From assembly GCA_965223235.1 (NCBI GenBank), contig CBDCVV010000016.1, positions 62,001 through 126,000 of the forward strand: a stretch of DNA of 64,000 bases, in the 5' to 3' direction. Shown in pieces: positions 1 through 9,552 of the stretch (the first letter of the stretch is position 1; each line of letters starts with the position of its first letter). The translations under genes were made by a program, and so were the position numbers. This DNA comes from UBA2589 sp965223235. Lineage in GTDB: Bacteria; Gemmatimonadota; Gemmatimonadetes; Longimicrobiales; Gaopeijiaceae. The notes beneath the pieces are model-generated. The model searched no databases and was not told the DNA's origin. It saw only the letters and a program-made list of their open reading frames with translations.

Positions 1-1545
1 ACCGGTGAGCACATCGAAGGCTTCGGCGGGGCGATCGATATCCCGGGCTTCCCGACAACCGGCGTCGTGGATCTGCTCGGTCCCAACGGGCTCGGATACG
101 AGTACGAGGACGCCGCAGAAGGGATTCCGCTCGAGCAGGGGTACATCACCAGCTCGTCGCCGGCGATCGTCGTGAACGGCGTGGTCGTGGTGGGGAACTC
201 GGCGGAGCAGGGGTACAACCAGACTCGTCGCGAGATGATTCCCGGTGACATCCTCGGTTACGACGCCCGCACGGGTGAGAAGCTATGGAAGTTCGACGTC
301 CTCCCGGGTCCGGGTGAGGTCGGCCACGAGACGTGGGAGAACGATGCGTGGGAGTGGACGGGCGACATCTCGTCGTGGGCTCCGCTCTCTGCCGACCCCG
401 ATCTCGGAATGGTCTATATCCCGACCAACGGTGCGACCCAGGACTACTACGGTGGTTTCCGCCCAGGTGATAATCTCTTCGGCGGCAGCCTGATTGCTCT
501 CGACGTGGAGACCGGCGAGCGTCGCTGGCACTACCAGCTCGTTCGACACGACATCTGGAACTACGACACGCCCCAGGTTCCTGTTCTGGGTGACGTCACC
601 GTGAACGGTGTGCGGACCCCGGTGGTAGCTCAGGCTACCAAGCAGGCGTTCCTGTACGTCTTCAACCGCGAGACGGGGGAGCCGATCTGGCCCATCGAGG
701 ACGTCCCAGTGCCTGCGTCGAAGGTACCTGGTGAGAAGTTGGCGACGACGCAGCCCTTCCCGACGAAGCCGGCCGCCTACGACATGCAGGGCCTGAGCGA
801 GGACGACCTGATCGACTTTTCGCCCGAGCTCCGACAGATGGCGATCGAGGCGCTCGAGGACTTCGAGATCGGGCCGCTGTACCATCCGCCACTCCATCGT
901 GACAACGACATAGGAAAACGCGCCGCTTTGTGGTGTCCAGCCGACGTGGGTGGTACCAACATCGACGGCACGCCTGCCTTCGACCCCGAGAGCGGGATCA
1001 TCTATGTCCCGTCGCAGAAGGGGTGTGGTTCCAGGATCCTGATCCCGGGGGATGAGAAGGACGGGGGCGGGATCATCGCCGAAGATCTCACCGATCAGCC
1101 GACGGGTACCACGATCAACGCTTGGGTCCCTGGCTCTGCTGCGAGCCCCGGTCGAATCGAAGGACTCCCGATCTGGAAGGCTCCGTACTCGAGGATTACC
1201 GCGATCGACTTGAATTCCGGTGACCATCTCTGGTACATCCCGATCGGTGACACGCCGAGAAATGTTCTCGAACACCCTGCGGTTGCGAATGGGCCCGACC
1301 CGCGCACTGGTTCGGGTAGGCAAGCCGCGATGATCGCCACACCGGACATGCTCATCTACGCAGGCCACAACAGCGACAACGACCCTCACCTCTTCGCCGT
1401 GAGCAAAGAGACCGGTGAGGAGCTCGCCCGAGTCGAACTCCCTCGCGCCAACCGCTACGGGATGATGACGTACATGCATGAGGGCCGGCAGTACATCGTC
1501 GTGAATACGAACGGCGGCAACTTCTCGTTGGCGCTGCCACAGTAG
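1..1545 (+). CDS. PQQ-dependent dehydrogenase, quinoprotein beta-propeller (5' end outside window)
   Basis: The frame is open from base 1, so the gene starts upstream and 514 residues are visible. It resembles the quinoprotein glucose/alcohol dehydrogenase propeller, which oxidises alcohols or sugars in the periplasm and passes electrons to the respiratory chain. Family-typical blade stretches are visible: GGSLIALDVETGERRWHYQ followed by HDIWNYD, then FNRETGEPIWPIEDVPVP and a TPAFDPESGIIYVPS blade. The in-frame GTG at 67 lies inside the conserved fold and is not a start. There is no haem CxxCH motif in the visible part, so electron transfer must use another partner. Substrate cannot be assigned. 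A strong terminator follows at 1586. The family call is secure; glucose versus alcohol type is inference. Confidence 0.9.
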   Translation, partial: TGEHIEGFGGAIDIPGFPTTGVVDLLGPNGLGYEYEDAAEGIPLEQGYITSSSPAIVVNGVVVVGNSAEQGYNQTRREMIPGDILGYDARTGEKLWKFDVLPGPGEVGHETWENDAWEWTGDISSWAPLSADPDLGMVYIPTNGATQDYYGGFRPGDNLFGGSLIALDVETGERRWHYQLVRHDIWNYDTPQVPVLGDVTVNGVRTPVVAQATKQAFLYVFNRETGEPIWPIEDVPVPASKVPGEKLATTQPFPTKPAAYDMQGLSEDDLIDFSPELRQMAIEALEDFEIGPLYHPPLHRDNDIGKRAALWCPADVGGTNIDGTPAFDPESGIIYVPSQKGCGSRILIPGDEKDGGGIIAEDLTDQPTGTTINAWVPGSAASPGRIEGLPIWKAPYSRITAIDLNSGDHLWYIPIGDTPRNVLEHPAVANGPDPRTGSGRQAAMIATPDMLIYAGHNSDNDPHLFAVSKETGEELARVELPRANRYGMMTYMHEGRQYIVVNTNGGNFSLALPQ

Positions 1546-1585
1546 GCTGAACCGTCCGTCTGTCACGGCGGACGTCCACCAATCG

Positions 1586-1620
1586 ACGGGGCTCCCGGAT
1601 CAACCCGGGAGCCCCGTTTC
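1586..1620 (+). terminator. Intrinsic terminator after the PQQ dehydrogenase
   Basis: A perfect 13-bp inverted repeat (1586-1598 with 1605-1617) and a 6-base loop is followed by TTTC. It sits 40 bases after the PQQ dehydrogenase stop and separates that gene from the amidohydrolase. Confidence 0.8.
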
Positions 1621-1669
1621 ATTGAAAGGCACACAAACCACACGGATGTTCACCCCAACGAGATCCTCG

Positions 1670-3124
1670 ATGTCACACATTCCAGGACCGTGCAGTCGAA
1701 TCCTCCGCGCCATTACGGTGGGCGCGGCTGTCACGGTGATTGGCAGCGCCACGATCGCACCACTCTCCGCCCAGGCATTCGAGGACCTTTCTCCTGCGGT
1801 GCGGGACTTCGCTTCCGTGTCAGCGACCCATGTGGTCATCCGTGACGTGTCGCTGATCGACGGCACGGGTGCGCCCGCTCGCAGCGGGATCTCGATCGAG
1901 ATCCGGGATGGCCGAATCGTGCGTGTAGGACCTTCATCGGAGGTCGGCGTTCCGGCCGGGGCCCACGTGGTCGACGGAGCCGGCCACACCGCGATCCCGG
2001 GACTCGTCATGCTTCACGAGCACCTCTTTTATCCGTCGGGTCAGGCGCGGTACAACACGAATGAGATCTCCTTCCCACCGCTCTACCTCGCGGGGGGTGT
2101 GACCACCATGCGCACCGGTGGGAGTGTCGATACGTACACCGATCTCAGAGTCGCACAGCATGTCGAAGAAGGCCGGATACCGGGCCCTCACATGGACGTA
2201 ACCGGACCCTACCTGGAAGGACCGGGCGGCTTCGTTCGAGCCATGCCACAGCTCGCCACTCCGGAGCAGGCGCGGGCGCACGTGAACTTCTGGATCGACC
2301 AGGGCGTTACCTCGTTCAAGGCGTACAACTTGATTGACCGCGAGACGTTGGCGGCGGCGATCGATGCGGCTCACTCGCGCGGCGTGAAGGTCACCGGGCA
2401 CCTCTGCTCGATCACGTATCGGGAGGCTGCGGACCTCGGTATCGACAATCTGGAGCACGGCTTTTTCGCCGCGACCGATTGGGTCGACGGGAAGGAGCCG
2501 GACGTTTGTCCGCGCGGGGCAGGGGGCAGTTATCTCGATCTGGATGTGGCGAGCGCGGAATTCACGAATGTGGCTCGGCATCTCATCGAACGAGGTGTCG
2601 CGATCACCTCGACACTGACCGTTGTCGAGCGCCGTGCGCTCGATCGGGACCCGCCCCCCGCTGGAGCTCAAGAGTCGATGCTCCCCCAACTCCACGAGCG
2701 GGTGATGGCGGGCTTGGATCGGGCGAGCGCGGACGGAAGCCAACTCTTGGCCAAGTACATGGAGATGGAGAAGGCATTCTACGACATGGGAGGCCAGCTA
2801 GTCGTGGGCACCGACCCGACCGGAGGCGGCGACGTCGTGCCGGGGTATGCCAATCAGCGTGCCATCCAGCTACTCGTCGAGATGGGACTCTCTATCGAGG
2901 CAGCGATCGAGGTCTCGACGCTGAATGGCGCACGATATCTGGAGCGGGATGGAGACATCGGGTCGATCGAGGTTGGAAAGGCCGCGGACATCGTTCTGAT
3001 GCAGGGCGACCTTGCCGCTGACCTCGACGCGTTGCGTCAGATGACCGTCGTGTTCAAGGACGGCGTCGGGTACGATTCGGCGAAGCTCTTCGGCTCGGTC
3101 AAGGGATGGGTCGGGGTCCGGTAG
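1670..3124 (+). CDS. Exported amidohydrolase, imidazolonepropionase-like
   Basis: Metal-dependent amidohydrolase of the exported type. The N-terminus gives a signal peptide (ILRAITVGAAVTVIGSATI...LSAQA) if translation starts at ATG 1670; ATG 1646 or TTG 1622 would add 8-16 residues. The small beta-sandwich opens with VIRDVSLIDGTGAPARSG. The first metal motif is H116-E-H118 in MLHEHLFYPSG, a variant of the usual HxH. Further ligands are in KVTGHLCS and LEHGFF, and the catalytic aspartate is in VVGTDPTGGG. The end ...IGSIEVGKAADIVLM is the standard family close. Substrate is unknown: relatives act on dipeptides, prolidase substrates or cyclic amides. It stands alone behind a terminator. Confidence 0.9.
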   Translation: MSHIPGPCSRILRAITVGAAVTVIGSATIAPLSAQAFEDLSPAVRDFASVSATHVVIRDVSLIDGTGAPARSGISIEIRDGRIVRVGPSSEVGVPAGAHVVDGAGHTAIPGLVMLHEHLFYPSGQARYNTNEISFPPLYLAGGVTTMRTGGSVDTYTDLRVAQHVEEGRIPGPHMDVTGPYLEGPGGFVRAMPQLATPEQARAHVNFWIDQGVTSFKAYNLIDRETLAAAIDAAHSRGVKVTGHLCSITYREAADLGIDNLEHGFFAATDWVDGKEPDVCPRGAGGSYLDLDVASAEFTNVARHLIERGVAITSTLTVVERRALDRDPPPAGAQESMLPQLHERVMAGLDRASADGSQLLAKYMEMEKAFYDMGGQLVVGTDPTGGGDVVPGYANQRAIQLLVEMGLSIEAAIEVSTLNGARYLERDGDIGSIEVGKAADIVLMQGDLAADLDALRQMTVVFKDGVGYDSAKLFGSVKGWVGVR

Positions 3125-3209
3125 CGACTCGGCACGTCACCCGCTATCGTCCGGCGCCGCCCAAGCAGGGCGACTGACGATCACAAGTGGAACGTGGAGT
3201 ACGGACTCG

Positions 3210-3401
3210 ATGGCGACGTATACGTGCGACAAGTGCGGAATGAGTGTGAACATGACCTGCGCCACGTGCGACAGTGAACTCGTGGACGGTTCGATCACAA
3301 CCGATGCGGGTGTCGAGGTGCAGGTGTCCGAGTGCCCGGAAGGGCACGGGAAGATCAAGTCCCCGATGTGCTGTGGCGAGGACATGACCTGCGACGTCTG
3401 A
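3210..3401 (+). CDS. Small zinc-ribbon protein
   Basis: A 63-residue cysteine-rich protein without signal peptide. It has CDKCGM (residues 5-10), CATCDS (17-22), then a C-x-EGHG segment and a closing PMCCGEDMTC. Two or more CxxC knuckles imply a structural zinc site or a rubredoxin-like iron site. The start ATG at 3210 has a GTGGAG box 11 bases upstream. It stands alone and is closed by the hairpin at 3419. I do not recognise a named function; small ribbons of this kind often bind nucleic acid or a protein partner. Confidence 0.75.
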   Translation: MATYTCDKCGMSVNMTCATCDSELVDGSITTDAGVEVQVSECPEGHGKIKSPMCCGEDMTCDV

Positions 3402-3418
3402 TGGATCGCATGTGACGT

Positions 3419-3457
3419 GACGAGGCCCGCCGGAGCTTGGCTCTGGCGGGCCTCGTC
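3419..3457. terminator. Bidirectional terminator hairpin between convergent genes
   Basis: A perfect 13-bp inverted repeat (3419-3431 with 3445-3457) whose inner bases can pair further. It lies between the zinc-ribbon gene (+) and the metalloprotease gene (-) and can serve both. The T-run on the plus side is weak (TCTAT). Confidence 0.65.
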
Positions 3458-3494
3458 TCTATCCCCCGGTACTCTGGTCGGGGTCGTTGCTGTG

Positions 3495-6041
3495 CTAGCC
3501 TCCACTACCTCGGTTTCCACTTCGGCTGCTTCCGCCGATCGGGTCGCCCGCCGGCATCTGGATAGCCGGCCCCGGGATCGTGTTCTGGATCCCGGACTGC
3601 CAACGACGGATGTCCGCAGCTGCCAGACGAGCGTGCGGAGTAACATCGCCGCCGGATTCGATCTCAGAGGCTAGGCGGTCGAGGCGGTCCGCCAAGACGG
3701 CTCGGACCTCGGAGGCGTTCCCGTCCATCGACGCTTGTCGAATCATCTGGTCCACAACAGTCCGTTGGGTCGCGTGGACGATCTGGCGCCGATACTCATC
3801 CGACGGGCTGCCAAGGCCCCACGTGACCGCCATCAATCGGTCGACGACCTCTTCGAGGTCCGGATAGTCGCCCATGGTTCCGTAGAGAACCAGACGGGAC
3901 ATCCGTTGGGGGTTCAGGACCTCGCCCACCGTGAAAGCCGCCGCAGCTTCGGCTGCTGCGATCGGGTCGAAGATCTGCTCGGTCCTGCCTGGGAACGATT
4001 CTCCCTCGCCGTGACGGAACGCGGGCGGGGGGATCATCGAAACGATCTCGTGGGGCAGAGCCAGGAAGTCCGGAGAGATCGTCGAGAGCACGGTCTCCAA
4101 CGCGTCTCGCTGCTCCTCGGCATCGACGACGGCCACGGGCACCTGTCCGTCACCCTTGAGTGCATTCCTGTAATCGGCACCTCCGAGACTCTGGACTGCC
4201 GAGCGCAGCTGGAAGCGATGATGCATGTACAACGGTAGAAGGACGTACTCCAGGTCGGATAACGGCTCGCCGGAGCGTATGACATCCGTACCGAACCGAT
4301 CCAACCCGATCTCGCGAATCCGGATCTCGAGCTTCAAGTGGTCCACCAGATTGGAGCCATTGTCCCACACACTCGCGTACTGGTGGGCTGCGCCGATGAA
4401 GTTGTTGTTCGTGTGTCCGATGTAGATCAAGCCGTCTCGGACGCCCTGCATTGCGATCTGCTCGAGGGATGCTTCGACGTCGGTGCCCGGAGCGAATTCG
4501 CGGTACAACCAGTTCGTGGAAAGCTTGTCGTACTCTCCGATCCGTTGGACGTAGGCGTCCGAGAGGTCGATGTCGCCATTGGCATCGATTTGAGCGTACG
4601 GAGCGGGGTAGTCCATAACGCTTTCGCGGTCGTACGCGCTCGCCATGTAGTTGTGCGGGAAGCCGAGCGTGTGGCCGACCTCATGAGCCGACAGCTGCCG
4701 CACCCGATCGAGTGCCATCTCGACAGCGTCCGAGCCGGGAGCCACTTGGGCGAGGTAGTCATAGACCGGGGCGTCCGCAAACTCTCCGAGCTCCGAGTCC
4801 TGCTCGCTGATGCCGGTCGGGAAAGGGGGGACCATGCCCTGGCCGTGGAGATAGTCCTGTCGGAGTCGCAGGCTTCCGAGGTTTACGACGCCTCGGATGA
4901 TTTCGCCCGTGCGCGGATCGATGATCGTGTTCCCGTAGCTGTATCCACGGGTACGGCGGTGGGTCCAATGAATGACGTTGTAGCGCACGTCGTTCGGGTC
5001 GACTCCCTCCGGGAGAATTTCGACCCGATACCCGTCAGTGAAGCCCGCTGCCTCGAAGGCGTCGGCCCACCACGCCGCCCCTTCCACCAAGGCCGATCGG
5101 ACCGGCTCCGGAGTCCCGGGATCGACGTAGTAGACGATCGGTTCGACCGCGGGTGAAGGATCTGCACCGGGATCCGCCTTCTCAAGGCGGTGACGGGCCG
5201 AAAGACGGACACGCATGTCTTCATCGATCGCCGTTGCGTAGTCGTAAAGGGTAGGTCCGTTCACCCCGACTCGTGGGTCGGCGATTCGGGTCCGGAATCC
5301 GGGTCCGGGCAGCTGGATGAACGAATGGTGCTGTCGAAGCGATACGGTCGATCCCGTGGCTGCCACCCCATTCACCAGAGATCCGGGGTTGCGGCTCGTG
5401 AAGGTGAGTAGAGCTTCGACCTCGGTGTTCTCTGGAAACGACTCGGTACCGGGCAGGTAGATCGCACTCCGCGATGGGTCGAGCGTGAAGGTGCCTTGGT
5501 TCCGAGCGGCGAGCTGGTCGATCACACCTCGGGCATCGCGGAGGAAGAAGTCCGTCGCGTCCACCAGAACGCGTTCGCCGGTAGCCGCGACGATGTCGAA
5601 GCCCCAGTGCACTGACGGGGCGAAGGCGTCTCTCACCGCTTGCACCTCCGTCGAGTTGTCGCTTCGCGCGACGAAGCGGTAGTTCGGCTCGACCAGCAAG
5701 ATGCGCGGACCCACTCGCTGCGCCTCGAGCACGTGGGTGCCTCGGAGCTGGCCTCGGTCGATCCCCACCGGGTTGCTTCCCAAACCGGAGCCCATCGAGA
5801 TCTGGTACAGGAACTCCGTCTCGAGTTCAGGAATCTCCCACAAGAGCGAGCCGGTAGCGTCGCTCCAGTAGAGATTGAAGAAGCCGGACATCGTCGTCAT
5901 ACCCTGGACGTGCGCTTCGATCGTCGGAAGCTCTTGGCCCACGAGTGGCGGCGACGAAAGCGTCGCGAAGATGCAGGCGACGAGGGCGAGACAGGTGCCG
6001 TACGCGGCTGGCGCTTGCCGCCGTGGGGAGGAGGTGCTCAT
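3495..6041 (-). CDS. Exported zinc metalloprotease, metzincin-type (DUF5117/DUF5118-like)
   Basis: 848 residues with an N-terminal signal peptide (ATG 6041, cleavage near PPLVGQ). The catalytic motif HExxHxxGxxH is complete: H453, E454, H457 and third ligand H463 in HEVGHTLGFPHN. A Met-turn follows at M476 (ESVMDY), so this is a metzincin-like zinc peptidase. The long N-terminal half (about 40-330) matches the DUF5117/DUF5118 type of exported protease, with segments such as GSGLGSNPVGIDRGQL and YYVDPGTPEPVRSALVEGAAWW before the catalytic part. The C-terminal third is helical and of unknown role. Probable job: periplasmic or secreted protein degradation. It is a single gene with its own upstream region at 6042-6155. 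Confidence 0.92.
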   Translation of the reverse strand: MSTSSPRRQAPAAYGTCLALVACIFATLSSPPLVGQELPTIEAHVQGMTTMSGFFNLYWSDATGSLLWEIPELETEFLYQISMGSGLGSNPVGIDRGQLRGTHVLEAQRVGPRILLVEPNYRFVARSDNSTEVQAVRDAFAPSVHWGFDIVAATGERVLVDATDFFLRDARGVIDQLAARNQGTFTLDPSRSAIYLPGTESFPENTEVEALLTFTSRNPGSLVNGVAATGSTVSLRQHHSFIQLPGPGFRTRIADPRVGVNGPTLYDYATAIDEDMRVRLSARHRLEKADPGADPSPAVEPIVYYVDPGTPEPVRSALVEGAAWWADAFEAAGFTDGYRVEILPEGVDPNDVRYNVIHWTHRRTRGYSYGNTIIDPRTGEIIRGVVNLGSLRLRQDYLHGQGMVPPFPTGISEQDSELGEFADAPVYDYLAQVAPGSDAVEMALDRVRQLSAHEVGHTLGFPHNYMASAYDRESVMDYPAPYAQIDANGDIDLSDAYVQRIGEYDKLSTNWLYREFAPGTDVEASLEQIAMQGVRDGLIYIGHTNNNFIGAAHQYASVWDNGSNLVDHLKLEIRIREIGLDRFGTDVIRSGEPLSDLEYVLLPLYMHHRFQLRSAVQSLGGADYRNALKGDGQVPVAVVDAEEQRDALETVLSTISPDFLALPHEIVSMIPPPAFRHGEGESFPGRTEQIFDPIAAAEAAAAFTVGEVLNPQRMSRLVLYGTMGDYPDLEEVVDRLMAVTWGLGSPSDEYRRQIVHATQRTVVDQMIRQASMDGNASEVRAVLADRLDRLASEIESGGDVTPHARLAAADIRRWQSGIQNTIPGPAIQMPAGDPIGGSSRSGNRGSGG

Positions 6042-6155
6042 CAGCTAGTTCTCTGTGAATACGGACAAGGAATCCCGGCGATACGCGCGGGTCGATGCGA
6101 CGGTGAGAGAACGTTGGGAGGCTCGGCCCGGGCCACAAGCACCCCCGATCCGATG

Positions 6156-7142
6156 TCAGCCCCGAATAGCGCGTGCGACGAGGCTCTCGGTGAGAGGCAC
6201 CTTGTACCCATTGCGGGCTAGAGGCTGGGCGTCACGCACGGCTCTTTGCCCCGCCTCGCGCGCGACTGTTTCAGTCCGAGCGCGTCCGCGCACCACAGCT
6301 TCGGCCGATGTCATGCGACGGGGGACGCACTGAACCGAGCCGCATACGATGCGCGCCGCCTGAACCTGATCGCCGGACATCTCGAAGACCGCTGCGACGC
6401 TGGCGAGGGCGAAGTCCCAACTCTTCCGGTCGGAAGCCTTCTCGAAGTACGAAGCCGCGTCAGCCCACGTATTCGGAAGCCGAATGGCCGCCAAGATTTC
6501 ACCCTGATCCAAGACGGTCATTCGGCGAATGTCCTGCGACGGCTCCACGAAGAAGTCTTCGGCCTTGACGGTGCGCTCACCTTGAGCGCTCACAATCGCC
6601 ATCTCTGCATCGAGCGCCACCAGGGCCGGGGCCGTATCCGACGGAGAGACCGCGACACAACGGTGGGCCCCAAAAATCGCGTGCTCCCGGTTCATCGACT
6701 GCGGGCCTGCTGCGTAACAGGTATTCCCACCCGCGCGGTAGCAGGTGACCCCGTACCGGTAGTACCAACAGCGGGTGTCTTGGCAGATGTTTCCGCCGAT
6801 CGTTGCGGCGTTTCGGATCTGCGGGCTCGCGACGGTGGACGCGGCCTGAGCCAGGATCGGAAATGACTGGCGTATGGGTTCGTTCTCGACGACGTCGGCT
6901 AGCGTTGTGAGAGCGCCGATCTCGACCCCGTCCGGACTCTCCCTAATTCCACGTAACTCTTCCACTCGTTCCAAGTCGATCACGACCGAGGGCGTTCGGG
7001 TGCGATCCTTGAACCAATCGAGGCTGTCGTATCCCCCTGCGAGGATCCACGCCTCGGCTCCGTGCTCCGAGAGCAGGTCGACTGCCGCCCCTAAATCTGT
7101 GGGCTGGTAGAGCTCGAAGCCGGCCATCACGTCGTTCAGCAT
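6156..7142 (-). CDS. FAD-binding subunit of a molybdenum hydroxylase (PaoB/HcrB-like)
   Basis: The FAD subunit passes electrons from the 2Fe-2S clusters to its flavin. The family hallmarks are AWILAGGYDSLDWFKD near residue 31 (FAD pyrophosphate binding) and SPQIRNAATIGGNICQDT near 106-122. The insert after GGNIC carries C120, C125, C134 and C142. Such an extra cysteine set binds a 4Fe-4S cluster in PaoB and in 4-hydroxybenzoyl-CoA reductase, so a third kind of iron-sulfur site is inferred. ATG 7142 is used; ATG 7127 is an alternative. It is the last gene of a three-gene minus-strand operon, 13 bases after the Mo subunit. Confidence 0.9.
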   Translation of the reverse strand: MLNDVMAGFELYQPTDLGAAVDLLSEHGAEAWILAGGYDSLDWFKDRTRTPSVVIDLERVEELRGIRESPDGVEIGALTTLADVVENEPIRQSFPILAQAASTVASPQIRNAATIGGNICQDTRCWYYRYGVTCYRAGGNTCYAAGPQSMNREHAIFGAHRCVAVSPSDTAPALVALDAEMAIVSAQGERTVKAEDFFVEPSQDIRRMTVLDQGEILAAIRLPNTWADAASYFEKASDRKSWDFALASVAAVFEMSGDQVQAARIVCGSVQCVPRRMTSAEAVVRGRARTETVAREAGQRAVRDAQPLARNGYKVPLTESLVARAIRG

Positions 7143-7155
7143 CCGGTGCCCCGGC

Positions 7156-9552
7156 TCATTGGCTGTTCACCGCGAGTGGGGTCGCGGAGGGTGCGCGGTC
7201 TCGAACCGCGTTGACGATCATATCGGAGGTGATGGGTGTGCGATTGAAGAAGCGTCCGCCGAGCGCATCGGAGACGGCACAAAGAACCGCCGCCGACGCA
7301 CACCCCATGAGCGGTTCACCGATGCCCTTGGCGCCCACCGGATTCTCCGGATCGGCGATGCCCACGGCTGCCCAATCGATACTGGACGGAACGTCGAGAT
7401 ACGAGGGCGGTTTAGCCTGGTGGAAGCCGACGGCCGCAGGCAGGCCCCACCTCGGGTCGTAGACATGTCGCTCGGTGAGGGCCGCTCCAAAACCCATGAC
7501 CGCTCCGCCGCGCACTTGTGCGGCGAGGCCCTGCGGGTGCAGCACCGTACCGCAGTCGGCGACTCCGAGGTAGTCGACGATCTCGACCATGCCGGTCTCG
7601 ACGTCGACCTCGATCTCCACGAAGCCAGCGGCTAACGCAGGCACGGTACCGGTGTGTCGCCCGTCCCTCGCGACTCCAACAAGACCGGTGCCGGCGATCG
7701 CCTCCGCCGCCCTACGCGTCATTGCGTTGAGGTCTTCCGGTAGGTTCGCTCCGGAGTATGGACCGCCCATCCGAACGGCCCAGCGTGCGGCCGCGGAGAA
7801 AGGCATGCGGAGCGACGGGTTGGTCCGGTGCACGACTTCCTCGTTCCCGATCTCCCAATCGTCCTCGCCACCTCCAATTCGAAGTGCTGCGATCTGCTTC
7901 AGCTTTCGTGCCGCGTCCATCGCGGCAGCGTGGTTCGTTCGGGTCATCGTGAACGATGTGTTGCTCCCGAACTGGCCGTTGTTCCAGGGCAGGTGCTTGC
8001 TCGAGTCACCGCGGTGGATGACGCACCGCTCCCACTCGTATCCGAGCACCTCGGCGGCCGCCCGGGCGGTCGACGCGTAGGAGTAGGTGCCAAGGTTCCC
8101 GACCCCAGTGTGGATGTGGAGAATGCCATCCTCGTCGATGCGAACGAGTCCGTCGAAGCCGCTGGATCCCGCCGAATGGTATGCCTGGCCGATTCCGACT
8201 CCGCGCACCTTCGCTCCGTCTCGCTGGCCACTTCGAGCGCGTCGCTCGGCCCAACCGAAGCGCTCAGCGCCGATCTCGAGAGCCTCGCCTAGATGCGCAC
8301 TCGTGATTGGCCCGCGGCTTCCACCGTATAGGGCGGAGCTGTCCGGTGCGTTGACGCTGCGGATGCGGAGTTGCGAGATCCCGAGTTCGGACGCCGCCTT
8401 GTCGAGAATCGGTTCGATGGCGCACGCGATCTGGTTCTGGCCGGGCCCGCGCTGGGCCCCTCGTGGCGTGGTATTCGTCAGGACGGAGACTCCCCGGTAA
8501 CGCATCGCCTCCGGAGTATACACGAGCGAAACGGCGCTCGCTGCGCTTCCCATGTCACCGAAGCCCGTGTTCGGTCCGTTCTCTTGCACGATGTACAGGT
8601 CGCACGCCGCCAGCCGACCGTCCGACCGGAAGCCCATGCGTACTCTTCCCTGGAAGCCGCATCGGGCGGAGCCGAGGAAGTACTCTTCTGCGCGGCCAAT
8701 GCGCATCATGACGGGGCGATTGGTCTTCCGCGCCATGTGAGCCGGGATCGCCATAAGGGGGTATGCGCCCCCCTTGGACCCGAAGCCGCCGCCACAGAAC
8801 TCTGCTACGAAGGTCAGGTCTTCGGGTTCGACTCCGACGTACCGCGCGAGCCCCACGTGGGTCACCGATTGGCTCTGACTGGACCCGTGGACAAAGCACC
8901 GGCCATTCTGCCAGTAGGCGAAGGCCGATCGTGGCTCCATCGAGTGGTGTGCTGTGCTCGCCGTGACGAAGGTCTCGTCGAGGATCAGCTCCGCACTCGC
9001 GAACGCCTCTTCTAGGTCTCCGTAAGACCACTCCTCGCCGGGTGGGCCTTGGGGCATCTCTCCAGGCGCTGCGGCGTCGAAGTCGGCTTCAGACCACTTG
9101 TGCTCGAACAGCCCGTCCTCGCGGGAATAGCTGTTCCCACCCGATCGGGCGTTCGGGCCACCCGGCCTGAGCGAATCGAGAGGATCGGTGCAAAAGGGGA
9201 GAGGTTCGAAGTCGATCTCGATCGCGGCGATCGCGTCTTGTGCGGTGGCTTCGTCTACCGCTGCGACGGCCAAGACCGGTTCTCCGACGAAGTGCGGTTC
9301 GTTCGTCAGGATGTTGTTCGAGGGAGCCGGCTGTTCGGGGACCTCGTCTGCCGTGAGGACGGCGACGACCCCCGGGATCGCGAGCGCCTTCGAGGTATCG
9401 AGTCGGCGCACCCGAGCGTGAGGCATCGGACTCTTGAGTAACCGGCAGAAGAGCATTCCGTCCATGCGGAAGTCTTCGGCGTATCTTGCTGATCCGGTGA
9501 CTTTGGCGCGGATATCCGGGGGCGTGAAGTCGCGCCCGATCAAGTCAGCCAC
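7156..9552 (-). CDS. Molybdopterin-binding subunit of a xanthine dehydrogenase-family enzyme (PaoC-like)
   Basis: 798 residues that bind the molybdenum cofactor and the substrate. Visible motifs are the N-terminal RAKVTGSARYAEDF, the Moco loop CGGGFGSKGG, GGAVMGFGAALTER, and near the C-terminus PVGAKGIGEPLMG, which carries the catalytic glutamate of the family. I chose the GTG start at 9552: it has a strong GGGGAGGT box seven bases upstream and overlaps the 2Fe-2S gene by 8 bases. A longer reading from 9648 has no family similarity in its extra 32 residues. With its neighbours it would oxidise aldehydes or N-heterocycles in the periplasm; the substrate is not evident. Confidence 0.93.
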   Translation of the reverse strand: MADLIGRDFTPPDIRAKVTGSARYAEDFRMDGMLFCRLLKSPMPHARVRRLDTSKALAIPGVVAVLTADEVPEQPAPSNNILTNEPHFVGEPVLAVAAVDEATAQDAIAAIEIDFEPLPFCTDPLDSLRPGGPNARSGGNSYSREDGLFEHKWSEADFDAAAPGEMPQGPPGEEWSYGDLEEAFASAELILDETFVTASTAHHSMEPRSAFAYWQNGRCFVHGSSQSQSVTHVGLARYVGVEPEDLTFVAEFCGGGFGSKGGAYPLMAIPAHMARKTNRPVMMRIGRAEEYFLGSARCGFQGRVRMGFRSDGRLAACDLYIVQENGPNTGFGDMGSAASAVSLVYTPEAMRYRGVSVLTNTTPRGAQRGPGQNQIACAIEPILDKAASELGISQLRIRSVNAPDSSALYGGSRGPITSAHLGEALEIGAERFGWAERRARSGQRDGAKVRGVGIGQAYHSAGSSGFDGLVRIDEDGILHIHTGVGNLGTYSYASTARAAAEVLGYEWERCVIHRGDSSKHLPWNNGQFGSNTSFTMTRTNHAAAMDAARKLKQIAALRIGGGEDDWEIGNEEVVHRTNPSLRMPFSAAARWAVRMGGPYSGANLPEDLNAMTRRAAEAIAGTGLVGVARDGRHTGTVPALAAGFVEIEVDVETGMVEIVDYLGVADCGTVLHPQGLAAQVRGGAVMGFGAALTERHVYDPRWGLPAAVGFHQAKPPSYLDVPSSIDWAAVGIADPENPVGAKGIGEPLMGCASAAVLCAVSDALGGRFFNRTPITSDMIVNAVRDRAPSATPLAVNSQ

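Noticed and set aside
283..1566. Minus-strand frame of 427 codons opposite the PQQ dehydrogenase
   Set aside because: Arg/Val/Asp-rich antisense composition; the plus strand is clearly a quinoprotein.
4338..5156. Plus-strand frame of 272 codons opposite the metalloprotease
   Set aside because: It is a shadow caused by high-GC third positions; no ribosome site or motifs, and the minus-strand frame carries HExxHxxGxxH.
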